The notes: generated by a model not told the origin, from the sequence alone. A DNA stretch of 64,000 nucleotides from Fennellomyces sp. T-0311 (GCA_025266875.1 JALLLT010000021.1:310001-374000), one strand, 5' to 3'. Shown: positions 25,001-38,305, numbered from the stretch's first letter. Translations and numbers: made by a program.

Positions 25001-25240
25001 AGTCTGGACCTGCAGCCTTTCAGTCTGTTTTTGGTGGTGTTGACTGTGACGGACGTACAAACAATCAACTTCTTTTTCTTTGTAACGGATTATGGAAGCT
25101 GGCTGGAGATCGGCACAAGCATTAGCCACTTTTGCATATCCGAACTGTTTATTATTTTCTCCATTGTATTATTCTTGCTCTCTCACTTGCTGGTAGGCCA
25201 CCTCGCGTTGCCTCGTTTGGTGAAAGAAAAACGTACATAG
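22002..25240 (+). CDS. MCD4: GPI ethanolamine phosphate transferase 1 (Mcd4/PIG-N)
   Basis: ER multispanning enzyme that adds phosphoethanolamine from phosphatidylethanolamine to the first mannose of the GPI precursor. The N-terminal hydrophobic segment precedes [15 protein letters not shown], a PIG-N hallmark. The alkaline-phosphatase-like lumenal domain has [39 protein letters not shown] and the metal-binding [20 protein letters not shown]. The C-terminal half is a long run of membrane helices with [16 protein letters not shown] near the end. At least nine introns are needed. Intron 1 starts GCAAGT instead of GT (22165-22218). The intron ending near 23350 has a (TA)n tract at its acceptor. 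The gene ends 37 bp from the stop of the convergent gene at 25278. Confidence 0.94.
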
Positions 25241-25277
25241 ACTTGTTATTACATAAAGAAATCTATAACACTCGTTT

Positions 25278-25745
25278 TCATGGGATCTTGGCCAGAGCTT
25301 GGTCGTGGCATGAAGCAAGCAACATGTCCATCTGGAACTGCAGTGCGTATGATTGACTTAGCAGGCGTTTCAATTGCTCTGACAGCTGGATCGACTCCTG
25401 TGTGGTGTGGTGTCAGCTTTTGGGTACCTAGACCCCTTTGACACTAACCTGACGTAGTGCGTTCTGTTCTTGCAAGACGCGATCCAGCTCTGGTCTTGAC
25501 ACGTCGTTAGCTGAATGGTCTAGCTCGTTCTTATTCTGTTGCAGCCAGGATGCCTGGGTTTTGAGCTTTTCAAGCAAGGCATCAAGATCTTTGCGGTGTT
25601 TCTGCAATTGCACCAGATCAGGTTCCGCGCGCAAGGAATTGTTCGATGCTTCAGTGATGGCTCGCAACAAAGTAAGCATCGTATCCCAAATGCTGCTCAA
25701 TGTGTCCAGGGCATTGTTAGATTCCTGGTAAACCTTCTTATCCAT
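25278..25745 (-). CDS. Small coiled-coil protein, possibly Mediator subunit 30-like
   Basis: Two exons (25449-25745 and 25278-25397) give 138 aa. The protein is almost wholly helical and heptad-like, with no membrane segment or cysteine motif. The C-terminus, LRQESIQLSEQLKRLLSQSY followed by ALQFQMDMLLAS, resembles the terminal helix of small Mediator subunits such as MED30 (EQNxxL...QLRxLI...xMLxx). This is pattern resemblance only; another small complex subunit is equally possible. It is divergent from the methyltransferase gene (174 bp) and nearly abuts the MCD4 stop, so it is packed like a housekeeping gene. Confidence 0.55.
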
Positions 25746-25919
25746 TGCTGCCCCCTTTGCGTATAGAGAAAGCGTTTGAGGCTAGATGTGGCTTGTTTGG
25801 TGCTTGTCAACCGCGCGTTGTTGAGGCACGATCGGGAAGCTGTTTCCGGGGTGGTGATAAAGTTGTTGTGAAAACTTGTCACGAGCTTGTCATGTTCTTT
25901 CCAAGTAGTTATATATAAA

Positions 25920-26884
25920 ATGTTGAAGTTTCTACGATTGCCCGGGCTATTTCGTCCCTCAGTCCCCATGCGATTCCATTCGTCCATTCTCGTCGAAAAC
26001 ACAGTGAGCAATACAAACAATCGACTGCGTATACCCGAGGAGCTTTACGCAGCCGAATCGAGCACCCCCTTCGCACCGAACGTCAAGGCTGTTCTGGTGG
26101 AGTTGGCGCAGGAAACAATCAATAAGTTTGGGAACGCACATATGATGGTATCAGAATCGCAAGCCAAAGTTCTCCATCAGCTTGTGCATCTTTTTGGCGC
26201 GTCCCGCATCCTCGAGCTCGGCACTTTTACAGGATTTTCCACGTTGGCTATGGCGACGGCCCTGCGCGCGACGGACAAGCTCATCTCGATTGAAGTGGAC
26301 CCGAAACCCCACGCTGTTGCATGTCAGTACATTGAAAAGTTGAGGCTTCAGGACCGCGTCGATCTCCGGCTGGGACAGGCAATGGATAGGTAATGACAGT
26401 GCCAAGTTATCCGTAACATTGCTGACCAGTGTATAGCCTGGTTTCGCTTGCAAACGACGAACCGCGGCACCAATTCGACCTCATCTTTTTGGGTAATCTT
26501 TGTTTCTCAGCCTTGCGTCCCAACATGCATTAATTGTGATACATAGATGCTGATAAACGCGGATACATCCCGTATTTTGACTTTATCATGGATAACGATC
26601 TCCTTTCTGACCGAGGTGTAATCATCGCAGACAACGGTGAGTGAAGAAATACCCTGATGTATCGCGGATGCTCATCCATTGCCACGCTAGTCCTCTACTT
26701 TGGGCAAGTTCATCGCACCGCTGGCTTCGAGTCGGATAAACCCGTCGAAGCTTCAAAAAGAATCCGGAAGGGTGCGCGATATGTCCATGAATTCAATCAG
26801 CACGTGCTACACGATCCACGAGTGCAGGTGGTGATGTTGCCTTTGTTTGACGGTGTATCATTTATCAGGAAAAACCACAGTTAA
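25920..26884 (+). CDS. Class I SAM-dependent O-methyltransferase (CCoAOMT-like)
   Basis: Four exons (25920-26389, 26437-26492, 26547-26636, 26691-26884) join to 269 aa, within the family range. The SAM-binding motif I is RILELGTFTGFSTLAMA, preceded by a typical HMMVSESQAKVLHQL. Later motifs are LISIEVDP, FDLIFLDADKRGYIPYFDF and GVIIADNVLYFGQV, matching metal-dependent caffeoyl-CoA/catechol-type methyltransferases, with the Asp residues and DN pair that hold the divalent metal. The first 30 residues are basic and hydroxylated with no acid (MLKFLRLPGLFRPSVPMRFH), which suggests a mitochondrial presequence. The substrate is unknown; fungal and animal (COMTD1-like) members are broad. Confidence 0.9.
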
Positions 26885-27107
26885 GGTCTGACGACGGCTC
26901 CACATGCAAGTCTTCTCCTCCACGAACAGCTCTTTCAGCGATAGATTACAAAGATAGCAGTTTGATATATCGCATCCAACGTATAAAAGGCAAAATTAAA
27001 ACAGTAGCAAATGGTCCAGTAAAGTAATATGAATAATGGGTACTTTTCGTGAGGTATCTCTGTTTTTCTAACGTGCAACGCAAAAGAATAGGTGAGGTGT
27101 TGCTTAT

Positions 27108-28748
27108 TTAAAAGGTGCTGTATGTGGTTCCCTTCCGACTGCTGGATCCCTCTTCTTGGGCTTCCAGCAACGAGTCTTGCTCTTGGACTTGTTCTATCGC
27201 AATCAGATCAGTTACTAATGTTACACATGCACAAAAATATTCGCGTAATACAAACCAGGTGAAGCTGACGATGACGATGGCACTGCTCGCTGTTCAGCAT
27301 GACGGATCACAAGGCAACGGATTCCCAAGAAGCGGCAAAAGCCGTCAATCACCATGGATGCCCAGACACCGTACACGACCACGGAAACAATAAAATAGAC
27401 CCAGATGGCCAGATGTTCGGCTGAAGGGGGGAGGATACGTCTGTGCAAACGGGCGTTAGTTTGTCAAGAAGCATAAACTTTGGGATTGGGTACACATACC
27501 TTCCCAAAACAGATGGCACAATACCAATAAGGAATGCCATCAGCCACAGCGATCCGAGGATTCCAGTGAACGAAGGGAACGGCGATTTGGTCAAGTGTGC
27601 CAGAATAATGTTGGATGCCATCATACCAAACATGATGCCCACGGCAAGCGCAAACAGAATGTAGTGTTCTTGGTCAAGGATAACCGAGTAGGGCGACCAC
27701 AGCCAAAGAGAAACGCCTGCAGTGTAAAGCACAATCGGGTACAGCACATTGACGAAAATGGTTAGACGGCGTTTCACGGGTTCGGAGCTGGAAGCACTGT
27801 AAACCGAATGAACACTATCCGCAAGCAATCAGAGTTCCGTTGCGCTGTGTCCAAGTGATAGCTTACCAGAACGGCAGATGTGTAACCAGGAAGAAGAACA
27901 CCATTCCCCAGACAAACAGCTTGGCAAAGTTCGTGTCTTCGGGGAGGTATGGTGCCACGCCACTCAACAACGAGATGTCACGCACAGGAACGTGCCACGA
28001 TGCAGCGCCTAGAAGCTCCCTGTTGTTAGCCCTTTTTGTTTTGAATGACTCTGTTGTTTGTTTACGTGCCATAGAACCCGGACCAGAGGAACGCAAGGCA
28101 CGACACAAGAATCCCTTCCGTCGGCCCGTTGACGATGCCCAGGTACAGCACACCTGTGTAATATTCTTCCGCCGTCGACAAGTAAAAGCCGATAATCGTA
28201 ACCAGCAATAGAATGCCAGCATCGCCGCTATGTCCCAATCCAAGCGCCGCTGCCTGGAGCAATGCCACGAACGTGCAATTGATCGCATCACATCCATGAT
28301 CGAACAATTCTCCCAGCGGCGACGAGGTGCCAGTACGTCTTGCCTGCTTGCCATCCACGTTGTCCAGTGTGGAGTACAGCCACAAACCGGCGGCAAACGA
28401 AAAATATATCCAGCGCGGCGTTTCATCCGAATACAGCAAGTCAGGAACATACGCAAGGATGATAACCACATTGATCATCATCAGCACAAGGCCCGTAAGG
28501 GTGATGAGGTTGGGTCTGTGTTTATCATCATGGTTAGCATGCTGTCTCGAGAAACCACGGAAAAGATACACATACGCCATCCATGTCGGAAACAGGGTCA
28601 CCGCCCAGTTCCAGTAGTGCCGAAGCACATACTTGGTTAGTAACGACTTGTCAGTCGCAGCATACTTGTAATAACGAAGATTCTCAAGCTGTTCCTGTCG
28701 TGGGAAGTCCGGATCAACAACCCAATTTCTAAATTTCCAGATGGACAT
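27108..28748 (-). CDS. Choline/ethanolamine phosphotransferase (Kennedy pathway)
   Basis: ER membrane enzyme that transfers phosphocholine or phosphoethanolamine from the CDP-alcohol to diacylglycerol. The CDP-alcohol phosphotransferase signature DG-x2-AR-x8-G-x3-D-x3-D is complete: DNVDGKQARRTGTSSPLGEL followed by FDHGCD. The N-terminus (MSIWKFRNWVVDP) and LTKYVLRHYWNW are typical of yeast Cpt1/Ept1 relatives. About ten hydrophobic segments follow. The last exon was chosen by splicing SSASP to EQVQEQDSLLEAQ across a GTTTGT...ATAG intron; reading through instead would end 70 nt later with a different tail. Head-group choice (PC or PE) cannot be told. The product PE is the donor used by Mcd4 encoded nearby, though nothing shows co-regulation. 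Confidence 0.93.
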
Positions 28749-30030
28749 GGTGAATGGAATGGGGAAGAGAAAGAGACAAAGGTTTAAAGTTTGCCAACAT
28801 CAGCGGTACAAAAAAAGTTTGCATGTTAGTGCGTAACCTTTGGGCTTTGCACCAGACTTAATCACTAGCTCTTCAGGTACCGTGATGAGCTATTACTATT
28901 CAATATCATCATGAATCCTCCATCTCTTCAATAAGCTGTTCAAGTTATTATTACTTGCTCCTTTTTCGCATGTGAACAACGTCGCTTGCACAGAGTATCC
29001 CTGTGCTACACTTATCCTTGGGGTTGATTGCCCCAGTTAAAGCTAGTGCCGAACAAAGAGGCGCGCACAAGGTTGCTGATTGGGCGCACGCTCCCATATT
29101 CGCTATCCTTTCTTTCTTCCCGGTTCAACATCTCGTCGGTTCATGACGTTTGGTTACACAAGCTTACTTTCAGCTTTTCGTATCTCATGACAGAACAATA
29201 ATAAAGTTTTATTCGCACTGATAACATCTTGTCACTGATATACATATCCCGGCTAATCGTATATGAAGATCAATATCTAGTGTGAACAGGTAGTATAATT
29301 GCTGCAAAGTTAACGCTGCATGCATGCATGAACGAAACGTATCGGTTATCTTGCTTTTGGTCAGGTGCTTTAATTCCCTGATCGCTGATACAAGAAAGTA
29401 AGCGCCGCAAAATGCCTCCATTCGCCATTGCTTTATTCATCGCTGTTCTAAAGGAAGCACGCCTTCCCCAGTCCAAAATAGATGTGTGCAAAGTCTTTGG
29501 ATTTCGTATACGTCAATGCCCTATTTAAAGAAGCGGGATTCCAAAAGGTAATGGCATGATATGGAGGCAGCATATATTGTATTCATTGCTCCTACTCGCA
29601 ATCGTTTATGTCTTACGTAAAAATTTTTCTGCCTTGTTCATATACAATTCACAACCTACTTTTGATGGCACCTAAGAGTCCGATACAGTACTCCTTTCGC
29701 TTCCGTGAAATTTGTCGTGCACCGGATGAGCTTTCTGGCTAAAAGTACTACAGCTTGATAAATATACTTGCACACATAATCCTATTTGGTTTGGTTTATA
29801 AAATAGAAGCTGTCATTGGCGCTGTTGTACACGGATCCCAAAGCGCATAACCATCCACAAGATATCGTTTAAGTTTAACTCATCTGTACCTTAATTCGAC
29901 TGATGCCAAAAGCACAATTGAAGTTATAACATTCCAGTACATATCACTGAATCGATCAAGCTGATATATGGCACCGGTCATTTGGATGTTAAAGACAGCA
30001 CTTTACGTTATCCCATTCCATTTTTACAGT
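28749..30030. other. Intergenic region of about 1.3 kb
   Basis: This is the upstream region of the phosphotransferase gene and the 3' flank of the F-box gene. It is AT rich beyond 29150. No gene, RNA or repeat is recognised. Confidence 0.5.
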
Positions 30031-32266
30031 TTATTTTTTGTAGAGAACGACAGCAACTCTTCCGACAATCTTTGCATCCGATATACACTGCGTGGTCACC
30101 GCTGGACATTTAATCACTTCCAATGCATTCAATGCAGGGCATCCGGCCTTTATCATTGACTGTATTCCTTCGTCCGTAATTCCTGATAGTTTTCTTAGCC
30201 CGATCTTTTTCAAACGTCCAAACGCTCCTAGCGCAGTAAGGTGATGGTTCTTGACCAACTCGGTTTCGCCAAGATATACTGATGTCAGCTGATGTTTGGT
30301 TGCATCCAGAAAATTGCTAATCCCTTCGGCTGTAGCAGCCAATACATTACCAAAATGTACGTCTTCCAATGTTTTGATCCTGGCCAGCGAAGCAAGTACA
30401 CCATCGGTCACTGCATGTCCACACCCACGGACCTTGATGGATCGTAATGTTTGATTGGATTCGGAAAGATTCGCGTCTCGGTCAAATAATTTAATCAAGC
30501 TAATGGTTGCGTTACTATTGTCTCTGCAGCTGATATCAAGTGTATGAAGTGGTGGCAGGTGTATGATGGTATTGGCCATTTCGTCAACATTGTAGATATT
30601 CGTCATAACTATGTGTTTCAATGTAACTGCCTCTCGAATAGAGCGTATTATAAAGGACTGCATTCCATCTGATGCCCACCAGAAATGTAGATAGGTTAAT
30701 CGTTCGAACCTAAAATCTGGATATGTTGCATACAGTTGTTGAACTTGATAGCCTGTTGTTTCTGGAATCACCACATTCACAACCTCCAGTGTTTTCATGT
30801 TGTTGTATAAAAGTGGCATAATATGTTCAAGTGGAATTCTGTTACCAATATAGATCTTTCGAAGTCCAGCAAGCATGCCGCCGTCAATCTTTCCTTGCAC
30901 TCCCGAAACTTCATACTGGTAATTGTAGCAGAAGATTTCGAGAGTGGTGCAAGTTTTGATAATGTCGATAACCGTAGGGTTACACTTGTTTAAAGCAAGG
31001 CGTCGTATATTCTGGCAACTCCTCAGAACAGTCTTGATATCGGAACCAATGATGGATTTAGCCTATAGCTGGAGGCTGGTAAGTGGATGATGCGTTTTTA
31101 CCATCGAAAGATCTCCAATCATGGCAGACATATGGGACTTGGTAGTGTACACTAGTTTAGTAACAGCACGACATCCTAGGAGCAAGTCCGCCAGTGTTAT
31201 TTCGTTGTTGCCGTTGTTGGAAAAATCAAAGTCGACACTTGTCAGTGTGCGACTTGCTGTCGAGAGCGCAATAGATAGCATCGCTAATTCAGGTCGTATA
31301 TTTCGTGTTGCACGCCCTGATACGTAATATAGCAAGAAAATGTATGAGTAAATGTTGGATAATGGAAAATCATAAGCACACTGGCGTACCTGACATTTTC
31401 AGTGACTCGATATTGACAAATGATCCTTCCATCATATGATCAAAGCATAACTTACGAACACCAATCAAGTTGGAGTCGATTGTCAGTTTTTTAACATGGC
31501 GGGCAGTGTAAGGTATTATACTGGCGCATTGGATGCTTATGGGATCGTCGCGAATAGATAGATACTTCCAAGAGTTTTCACATTCCAACATTCGTTGTCT
31601 CCATGTTTTCGAAATATTCAGGCATGTGACAACTGTTCTTCGTGATATTTGTGACAAAATATTGTTTACAATTTCAACTGGAAGCTTTGCGATCAAATCG
31701 ATATGTACTGAATTCAGGTTTCTTGCTGCTTCCTTGGAATTTACAAGCTTCTTGAATAGAAAGTTGTCAGGTGCTGTGTTGGCTAGAGCTTCGTCAAAGA
31801 CCTCGATTGCTTGCTTTTGCTGTCCGTACAGTGAGAGAATGCGTCCTTTCCGCAGATAACCAACTGCCTTTACTGATCCATATTCGATCATTCGTTGCGT
31901 GTCGGCAATGGCTGATTCTTGCTGACCTTTCATAGCATAGCAAAACGCTCGGATATCAAAGAGGTTCAATAGATGTAAGTCAATTGCTGCGGTTACATAC
32001 ACAATCGCTTCTTCATATATGTGATCTGTGATCGCATTGTTGAGTCTTTCGACTACGACTTGCAATGACGCTATATCAATCGGTTTGACTGGTGGGAATT
32101 CTGAGTCGCACGCTTTGTCTTCGTGTGAAACTACCGAGCTGCTCGTCTGACTTATGCGTGGGACAACAAATCCATCAAGCTCGTCTTTGTAGTGAGTTAA
32201 AAAGCCATCTAACTCCATTTCAAGTTGCGAAGAACGTTGAGGAGAGAATTGGATGACCCACGACAT
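30031..32266 (-). CDS. F-box protein with TPR-like and leucine-rich repeats
   Basis: Probable substrate adaptor of an SCF ubiquitin ligase. Three exons (31390-32266, 31102-31316, 30031-31062) join to 707 aa. Residues about 70-190 are TPR-like helices, for example AIVYVTAAIDLHLLNLFDIR and the pair around AIEVFDEALANTAPDN. The F-box follows near residue 215 with LPVEIVNNILSQISRRTVVT then CLNISKTWRQRML. The rest is a series of about 26-residue LRRs of the F-box type (LKKIGLRKLSGITDEGIQSM, NALEVIKCPAVTTQCI). This TPR/F-box/LRR order recalls yeast Dia2 and is an expanded class in Mucoromycota. The target is unknown. Confidence 0.87.
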
Positions 32267-33394
32267 TTTATAAATACGAAAAAAATGATCTTCCAGACGA
32301 CAGCCTGCTGGCAGCTTGTTTATGTTCGCTGAAAGTGGCAGGACTATTATAAGTACAATAATTAAGTATACAGTGAAACCATGGTGGTTGCGAACCTTCT
32401 TTTAGCAGCCAAGTCTCGGACTTCCGATTGCTGCGCCAGACAGGATATGACTGTACCCTTTGATTCCAATAATATAGGACATTAGGCCAGACAACAGCGA
32501 AGCACTTATAGTAGTCAATATAATATGTATATAGAGGTGCTAGGAAGTGACTAGTAAATTAAATGTCAACATTCATTATAGAGACGTATGCAAAGCAAAG
32601 AGTATTTCACGGAAACATATGCATGATGACAATATATCCCCACCAGTGAACTCCGTTTTCCCTTTAGCTTATTAAAGGACTGCCGGTAGGACTTAATCAA
32701 AAGCACTGTAATATTTAACACTTTTCGTTTGTTGGCTTTTGCTTCTGAAGTTTTTGAAATTGCTGTCAGTACATATTCATATTCCATTGAATGTTATCGC
32801 ATGCCATCTTTAGTGCGACAGTCTATTTTGACTTATTACAATAAATGCAAGCCTCCTAATGCAATGACACACTGATGGATTTATTTATGTTTCTGTTTGG
32901 TAATCATGGGATATTGGCAATGTCGCCAACTATGACGATACACACTACTGATGACGTATTGTTTAAAGTCTTATGCCCGGTTTCTATCTGTGAACCACTG
33001 TGTCCATATATGGAAACGTTGTGCGTCCCGGGCCCTAAAGTTTAATTGAGTGTTATAGTAATGAACCAAAAAGGCTTATGATATCACTACCGTTACCGGG
33101 CAACAAAGGATTGTTACGATAGCACATATCAAGGTGAAGGAGCAAGAATAGCGAAAAAGCACAGTTGCATTTGACATGCGACCAGTTTAACAGATCACGG
33201 GATGAATATTAAGTTATGGTTGCGTACGACATTTGCTGTCTTATGCTATATGGAAAATACTAGGCACGGTTTCCAGGTGCTTTGACAGAACATCAACGAG
33301 CAAGCAATTATGGCTGGCCAATAATAGTTTAATGCTGATTTATTTTGAAGCAGCGCGATATGTGGGTGCTTCTTGCACATGGTACAACTGGAAC
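32267..33394. other. Divergent intergenic region of about 1.1 kb
   Basis: Upstream sequence for both the F-box gene (-) and the RhoGEF gene (+). There is a single tacagtgaaacc sequence at about 32370 that resembles a pogo-type transposon end, without a visible partner. No gene is seen. Confidence 0.5.
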
Positions 33395-36300
33395 ATGAAT
33401 CAAGATGCGCAACTTCCGTCAACCATTGTGGAGTGCACACGGCAGCAGCAACAGCAAATAGAACAACCGCCCGATCAGCCGCAGCATCCATATAAGCATC
33501 AGGGCGCCTATGCGATTCACCGACCTGGAACACAACAGCTGACTGAGCCTCAGCCCTCGTTACCTCGTTATGATTGTTCCACCAGACCAATTCCAGAAGA
33601 CGTTCGCAAAAGCTATGTTCGCCAGAAGCTCCCCGTACGCAAACAGAGTTTGGCAGCAAACTACTCACGAGTCCAACCGAATGGTGGTTTGAGACCACAG
33701 GATCCTCGTCTATCTTACATACCGAATCGATCGACAGATCCACCATCGTCATTTCCACTACCATCTCAACCACACCACTCGAGTAACCAGACCTTCAAAC
33801 CCCCAGTAAGGACTTCGAGTATCGTCAACTTGGCTTCACTTGCACCTACGAATCCACTGGCGTCACGACTATTGCGCGCAAATGGAAACGGACGTATCGA
33901 AGAGGAAAAAGAGGAAGAGGAGGAAGAAGAGGATTTTAACTTTAACAGTCGACCTCCCTCTTCGATCATATGCACGCGTCCTATCGTATCTATTGAGGCG
34001 ACGTCGCCAATCACACCTACAATCGAGTCCGACTCTGCTCCACAAACGCCCGTCGATCAGTCGACAGATACCGAAGAGAATGCTGCCCCGCGTGTGCCGT
34101 TGATCGATACTCGAAGACCGTCCGAATTAGACTCGGTTGACACGGCGACCACTGCGTCAACGCTGATGGACCACCCGGATGATGGAAACAGCTGGGTCTT
34201 ATCTCCAATATCGCCCAATCCTTCCGATCACGAGAGCACCGCGAAACCATCAGGTTTGTATATCTAGTTCTTCTACGAAACACCTGTTGGCTGACGCATG
34301 TAACAGTTCAAGGGGATCCCGCACCCACCGTGGAGGATAGACCACGAGAGTCATGCGACACTGACTTCAGTGAACTGGCCTCACCGATATCTCCCACTGA
34401 CCAGACAAAGCAGGCTTCAAGACAATCAATATTTTTGCGCATGCAACAGAAACGAGAAGAGCAGCGAAAATCAATTTACGCGTACCGATATTCCAGAGTC
34501 GGAACGCCTCAGCCGCATGCCTCCATGATTTATCCAGCAATTCTGTCAGTTATTGCCAGAGAGCTGTATCGACGGTTACCTACTGCTTCTCTGGTTAAGG
34601 ACAACATTGAGTATCACAATGTCTTTCGTGGACGAGACGCTGTCGTATGTTATACACGGCGATTGCAAGAAGTGTTCAATGATTTAACTGTAGGTTTTTT
34701 TTTCAGGAACGACTTTTGTCTATTCTGCGCACGCATGATAGGAATTTAGCAGTGCTGGTTGGTCGAGCGTTGGATGGACAGAACTTCTTCCATGAAGTTA
34801 ATTATGAGCATCGTCTTCGTGATTCTGTGGATGAGCTCTATCAGTTTCGAGAAAGTATTGAAGCCACTATGGGTTTGTCTGCTGGTGAACGAAGCGCAAT
34901 CGGGAGCAAGCGTCCGGACAATGAAGGTATGAACTAGCGATGTACTAGTATGATCATGGCCCGTGCTAAGCTATAAGATATTTCGCTTAATAGTCAACGA
35001 TCTCGACGTACCAACGGGTGTATTTACCGTTTTAACTGACTGTTATTCCCCTACATGTACTCGTGAACGGACATGTTACAGCATCAATTGCCCTCGAAAA
35101 GCGGCAAAGGTATGGGAGACAATTTATCAGATTGCATCCAAATCTCACACGTCCATCTACAAGGCTCTGAAGCGAAGCCATAGTCAAGAAACACTGCAGG
35201 GCGAGGTAGGTTATCGGCATATGTATCTGGAAGTATATTCTTACAGCTCTGTAGGAAATCCGCAACTTGTGGATTCACAGTGTCCCAAAGGAATTGGTTG
35301 AGGCAACCCAAGCAGAAGAGCGGAAGCGGCAAGAATGTATATATGAATTGATCTACACAGAGCTGGACTTTGTGAGAGATTTGCAATATGTACATAATGT
35401 AAGACCGAGTCATACTGTTTTATCATGATGGCAACTAACTGAGTGATATGTACCAGTTTTGGGTCAAGCCACTTATTACCCAAGATATAATTCCAGATGA
35501 ACGTCGCGAACATTTTGTGCAAGAAGTCTTTTGGAATGTAGCAGACATTGAGAAAGTGAATTCACAGATGGCGCGTGTCTTGAGTGAACGGCAAAAGAAC
35601 CATTACTGGATTGAATCTATCGGTGATATCATGCTCGAATATGCTTGCGAGTTTGACCCGTTCGTTGCTTACGGTGCGCATCAAATTATCGGCAAGTTTT
35701 ACTTTGAGCTGGAAAAGAAACGAAATCCAAGGTTTGCAGCATTTGTAGAGGTATGTTGTTTCGAGGCAGTAATAATGGATACGATTGCTGAGTGCGGGTA
35801 TATAGGAAACGGAACGAAAGCCTGAATCCAGGCGATTGGAACTGAACGGCTATCTTACCAAACCAACTACTCGACTCGGTCGTTACAATTTGCTGCTGCG
35901 AGAAATTTTAAAGCGAACGCCTGAGGACAATCCTGACCGAAAACTTATACCTCAAATCATGGAACTTATCACTGAATTTTTGGTTCAAGTCAATGCCGAG
36001 GCTGGAAACTCTGAGAATTTATTCAACCTGCAACAGATTGAGAACCGTTTGTCGTTTAAAACATCTGACGAGTTTGTGGTATGTTGCTTCAAGAATGATC
36101 GATAGCTGTTTCACTAATGGCACTTTTGCAGGACTTGAAACTGCGGGAACCGGGTCGCCAGCTGATTATGAAGGGTAGGATGAAACGCAAGGGGAACACC
36201 TCATCTGATGCGTCCGACCTGCAACTATTCCTGTTTGATCATTATCTCGTATTTGCAAAGATCAAGTATCACAACCATCTAGAGTATTACAAAGTATATC

Positions 36301-37923
36301 GCAAGGTGAGTTGTATCCCGTGCTTAACAGTATAATTGCTCACAATATAAACAGCCTATCCCTCTCGAACTATTGACTGCTTCCCTTCCGAAGGACAACT
36401 CCAACAATCGAGCCAAACGTGCAAGTTCGATCTTACCGTACAGCCGGTCTGCTACACTCGTATCAAGCAGCACAAGCATACAGCCAAAATCATCAACATC
36501 CGAAACAATTCTTGCAAGCAAGTCAGGCAACTTTACGATAACTTTCTATCACCATGGACGTCGTGGAATGCCTCCACTGACGCTATACACGGCGGGTGAA
36601 TCGTCAAGGAAAGCTTGGTCTGAAAACATAAAAAGACAGCAGTCCATTCTTGGCGAAAAGCGTCGCATCTTTTCCATGAAGCCGCTCGTATCCAAGGAGT
36701 TCACGACAAACAACAAAATCAATAGCTCATCGGTGCTTCGTAAGTTGCCACGGTTGGAAAAGTTATATACTATTGTACTCATATGTTTGATTAGACGAAA
36801 ATGATGGACCACGAGTGGTTATCGGAGCAGATCAAGGCGTGTACATAACCGACACGACAAAGGTTACTGCTGATGACGATATCGACGTAGAGCCTGTCCA
36901 ATCTACTACTCGCATTCTGCATGTAGAAAAAGTGTCCCAAATCAGTCTCGTGAATCAATCGCTGCTACTCGTCCTTTCAGACAAGACACTGTGGGCATTC
37001 CCGTACGAAATGATGGTATCAGGCGAGCTTCAATTGAAAAGTGTCCGACCAATAAGTCAACATGCCGCCTTTTTTTACGTCGGTGAATGTATGGGGAAGA
37101 CACTGGTGTGTGTCGTCAAAACGAGTGCTCTGACGCCAACAACGATCCGTGTACTGGAACCGGTCGCTGCCGAAGAAGACAAAAAGAGTCGCCGGGCATT
37201 CATCAAGCGACTTGTACGAAGCGGAACCGAAAATCTAAAACCGTACAAGGATCTCTACTTACCGAGCGAGGCATCTGCTATTAATCTTTTGCGTACGAAA
37301 ATGTGTGTCTCATGTCCGCAAGAAATTGGAGTTATCGACATGAAGACTTTCGAGGTTCAAGGTAAAAGTGAAACCAGTGTGGCTTTGAAGGATTTATTAA
37401 CTTTATTTTCAGCATTACTGGACCCTGATGATGAAGAGCTATCGTTCGTATTCAATCGACAGGATATACGCCCTGTGTCTATTTATCGCATCCAATTTGC
37501 CGAATATCTTGTTTGCTACAATGAGTTCGCATTCTGTGTGGATCAACGTGGACGTTTCAAGCGATCCAGCTGCAGGATTGATTGGGAAAGCACGCCAGAT
37601 TCATTTGCACTCTGTTATCCGTACATCCTTGCGTTTGAACCAGAGTTTATTGAAGTTAGAAACATTCTAACGGTACGTTTACTGCGTCCTTTAGAGAGTA
37701 AAGAGATTAACATGTATAGTTATAGGGTACGCTGGATCAACGCATACGTGGAACGAATATTCGCTGCACTAATACCGGCGCCTCGGGCAAGGACCAGATC
37801 CATGTTGCGATGAATGACGCGGAAAATGATGGCTACCAAGTCTTGTACCAGCTTGACTTGGTGAAACAGCATGTCGATTTCCTACCACAGCTACCGGTGC
37901 TGAATGGTAACTCAGCATGGTAG
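33395..37923 (+). CDS. Rho guanine nucleotide exchange factor, Rom2 type (DEP-DH-PH-CNH)
   Basis: Activates Rho1-type GTPases at the cell cortex to drive wall synthesis and actin polarity. The start MNQDAQLPS at 33395 opens a long disordered, Pro/Gln/Ser-rich region. A DEP domain follows (about 34540-34900; SVIARELYRRLPTASL, DGQNFFHEVNYEHRLRDS). Next comes the linker GVFTVLTDCYSPTCTRERTC, a hallmark of fungal Rom1/Rom2 proteins. The DH domain (RQECIYELIYTELDFVRDLQ, YLTKPTTRLGRYNLLL), the PH domain (LKLREPGRQLIMKGRMKRKG, LFLFDHYLVFAK) and the C-terminal citron homology domain (VVIGADQGVYITD, YNEFAFCVDQRGRFKR) come in the usual order. About ten introns of 45-65 nt are needed. The stop at 37921 follows LPVLNGNSAW. 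It precedes ARPC4 on the same strand, another actin gene. Confidence 0.93.
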
Positions 37924-38305
37924 ACCAAACATCTTCATTATGCGCATCTTTTGTTTTTATTTGCACTTCACTTTACTCGTGTACAGTAATAGACATCGTT
38001 TCATAGTTTTAGCATACTTTACTCTCCTAATTCGTAATAATAAAATATCGTTTGAATAGAAGTAGTATATTAATAGATAGGTTTATTAGTTTAAGTGGTG
38101 CCATCAAAATCACAGCCATGATGCATATTTAATATCCATGCAACAACTGATACTCTTGACCGTGCTTCGATATCATTACGTTGCATCAGTTGCCCAGAGT
38201 GACACTAAATAGCCAAGACGGGGCGGGGCCAACTCCGCCTACATTTCCAATTCGCTTATTGAGCTTCAGCACCGCTTGGTCGCTTAGAATTAGCACGCGT
38301 TTAGT
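37924..38305 (+). other. Intergenic region upstream of ARPC4
   Basis: This is the 3' flank of the RhoGEF gene followed by the ARPC4 promoter. A GC-rich patch (gacggggcggggccaactccgcc, about 38218-38240) stands out from AT-rich surroundings; a promoter role is only inferred. Confidence 0.45.

Noticed and set aside
22002..28748. Possible GPI/phospholipid gene cluster
   Set aside because: MCD4 and the phosphotransferase are linked only through PE chemistry; unrelated genes lie between them and orientation is mixed.
32370..32410. tacagtgaaacc sequence like a Tigger/pogo terminal repeat
   Set aside because: No inverted partner within the intergenic region and no transposase; a single end is not enough.
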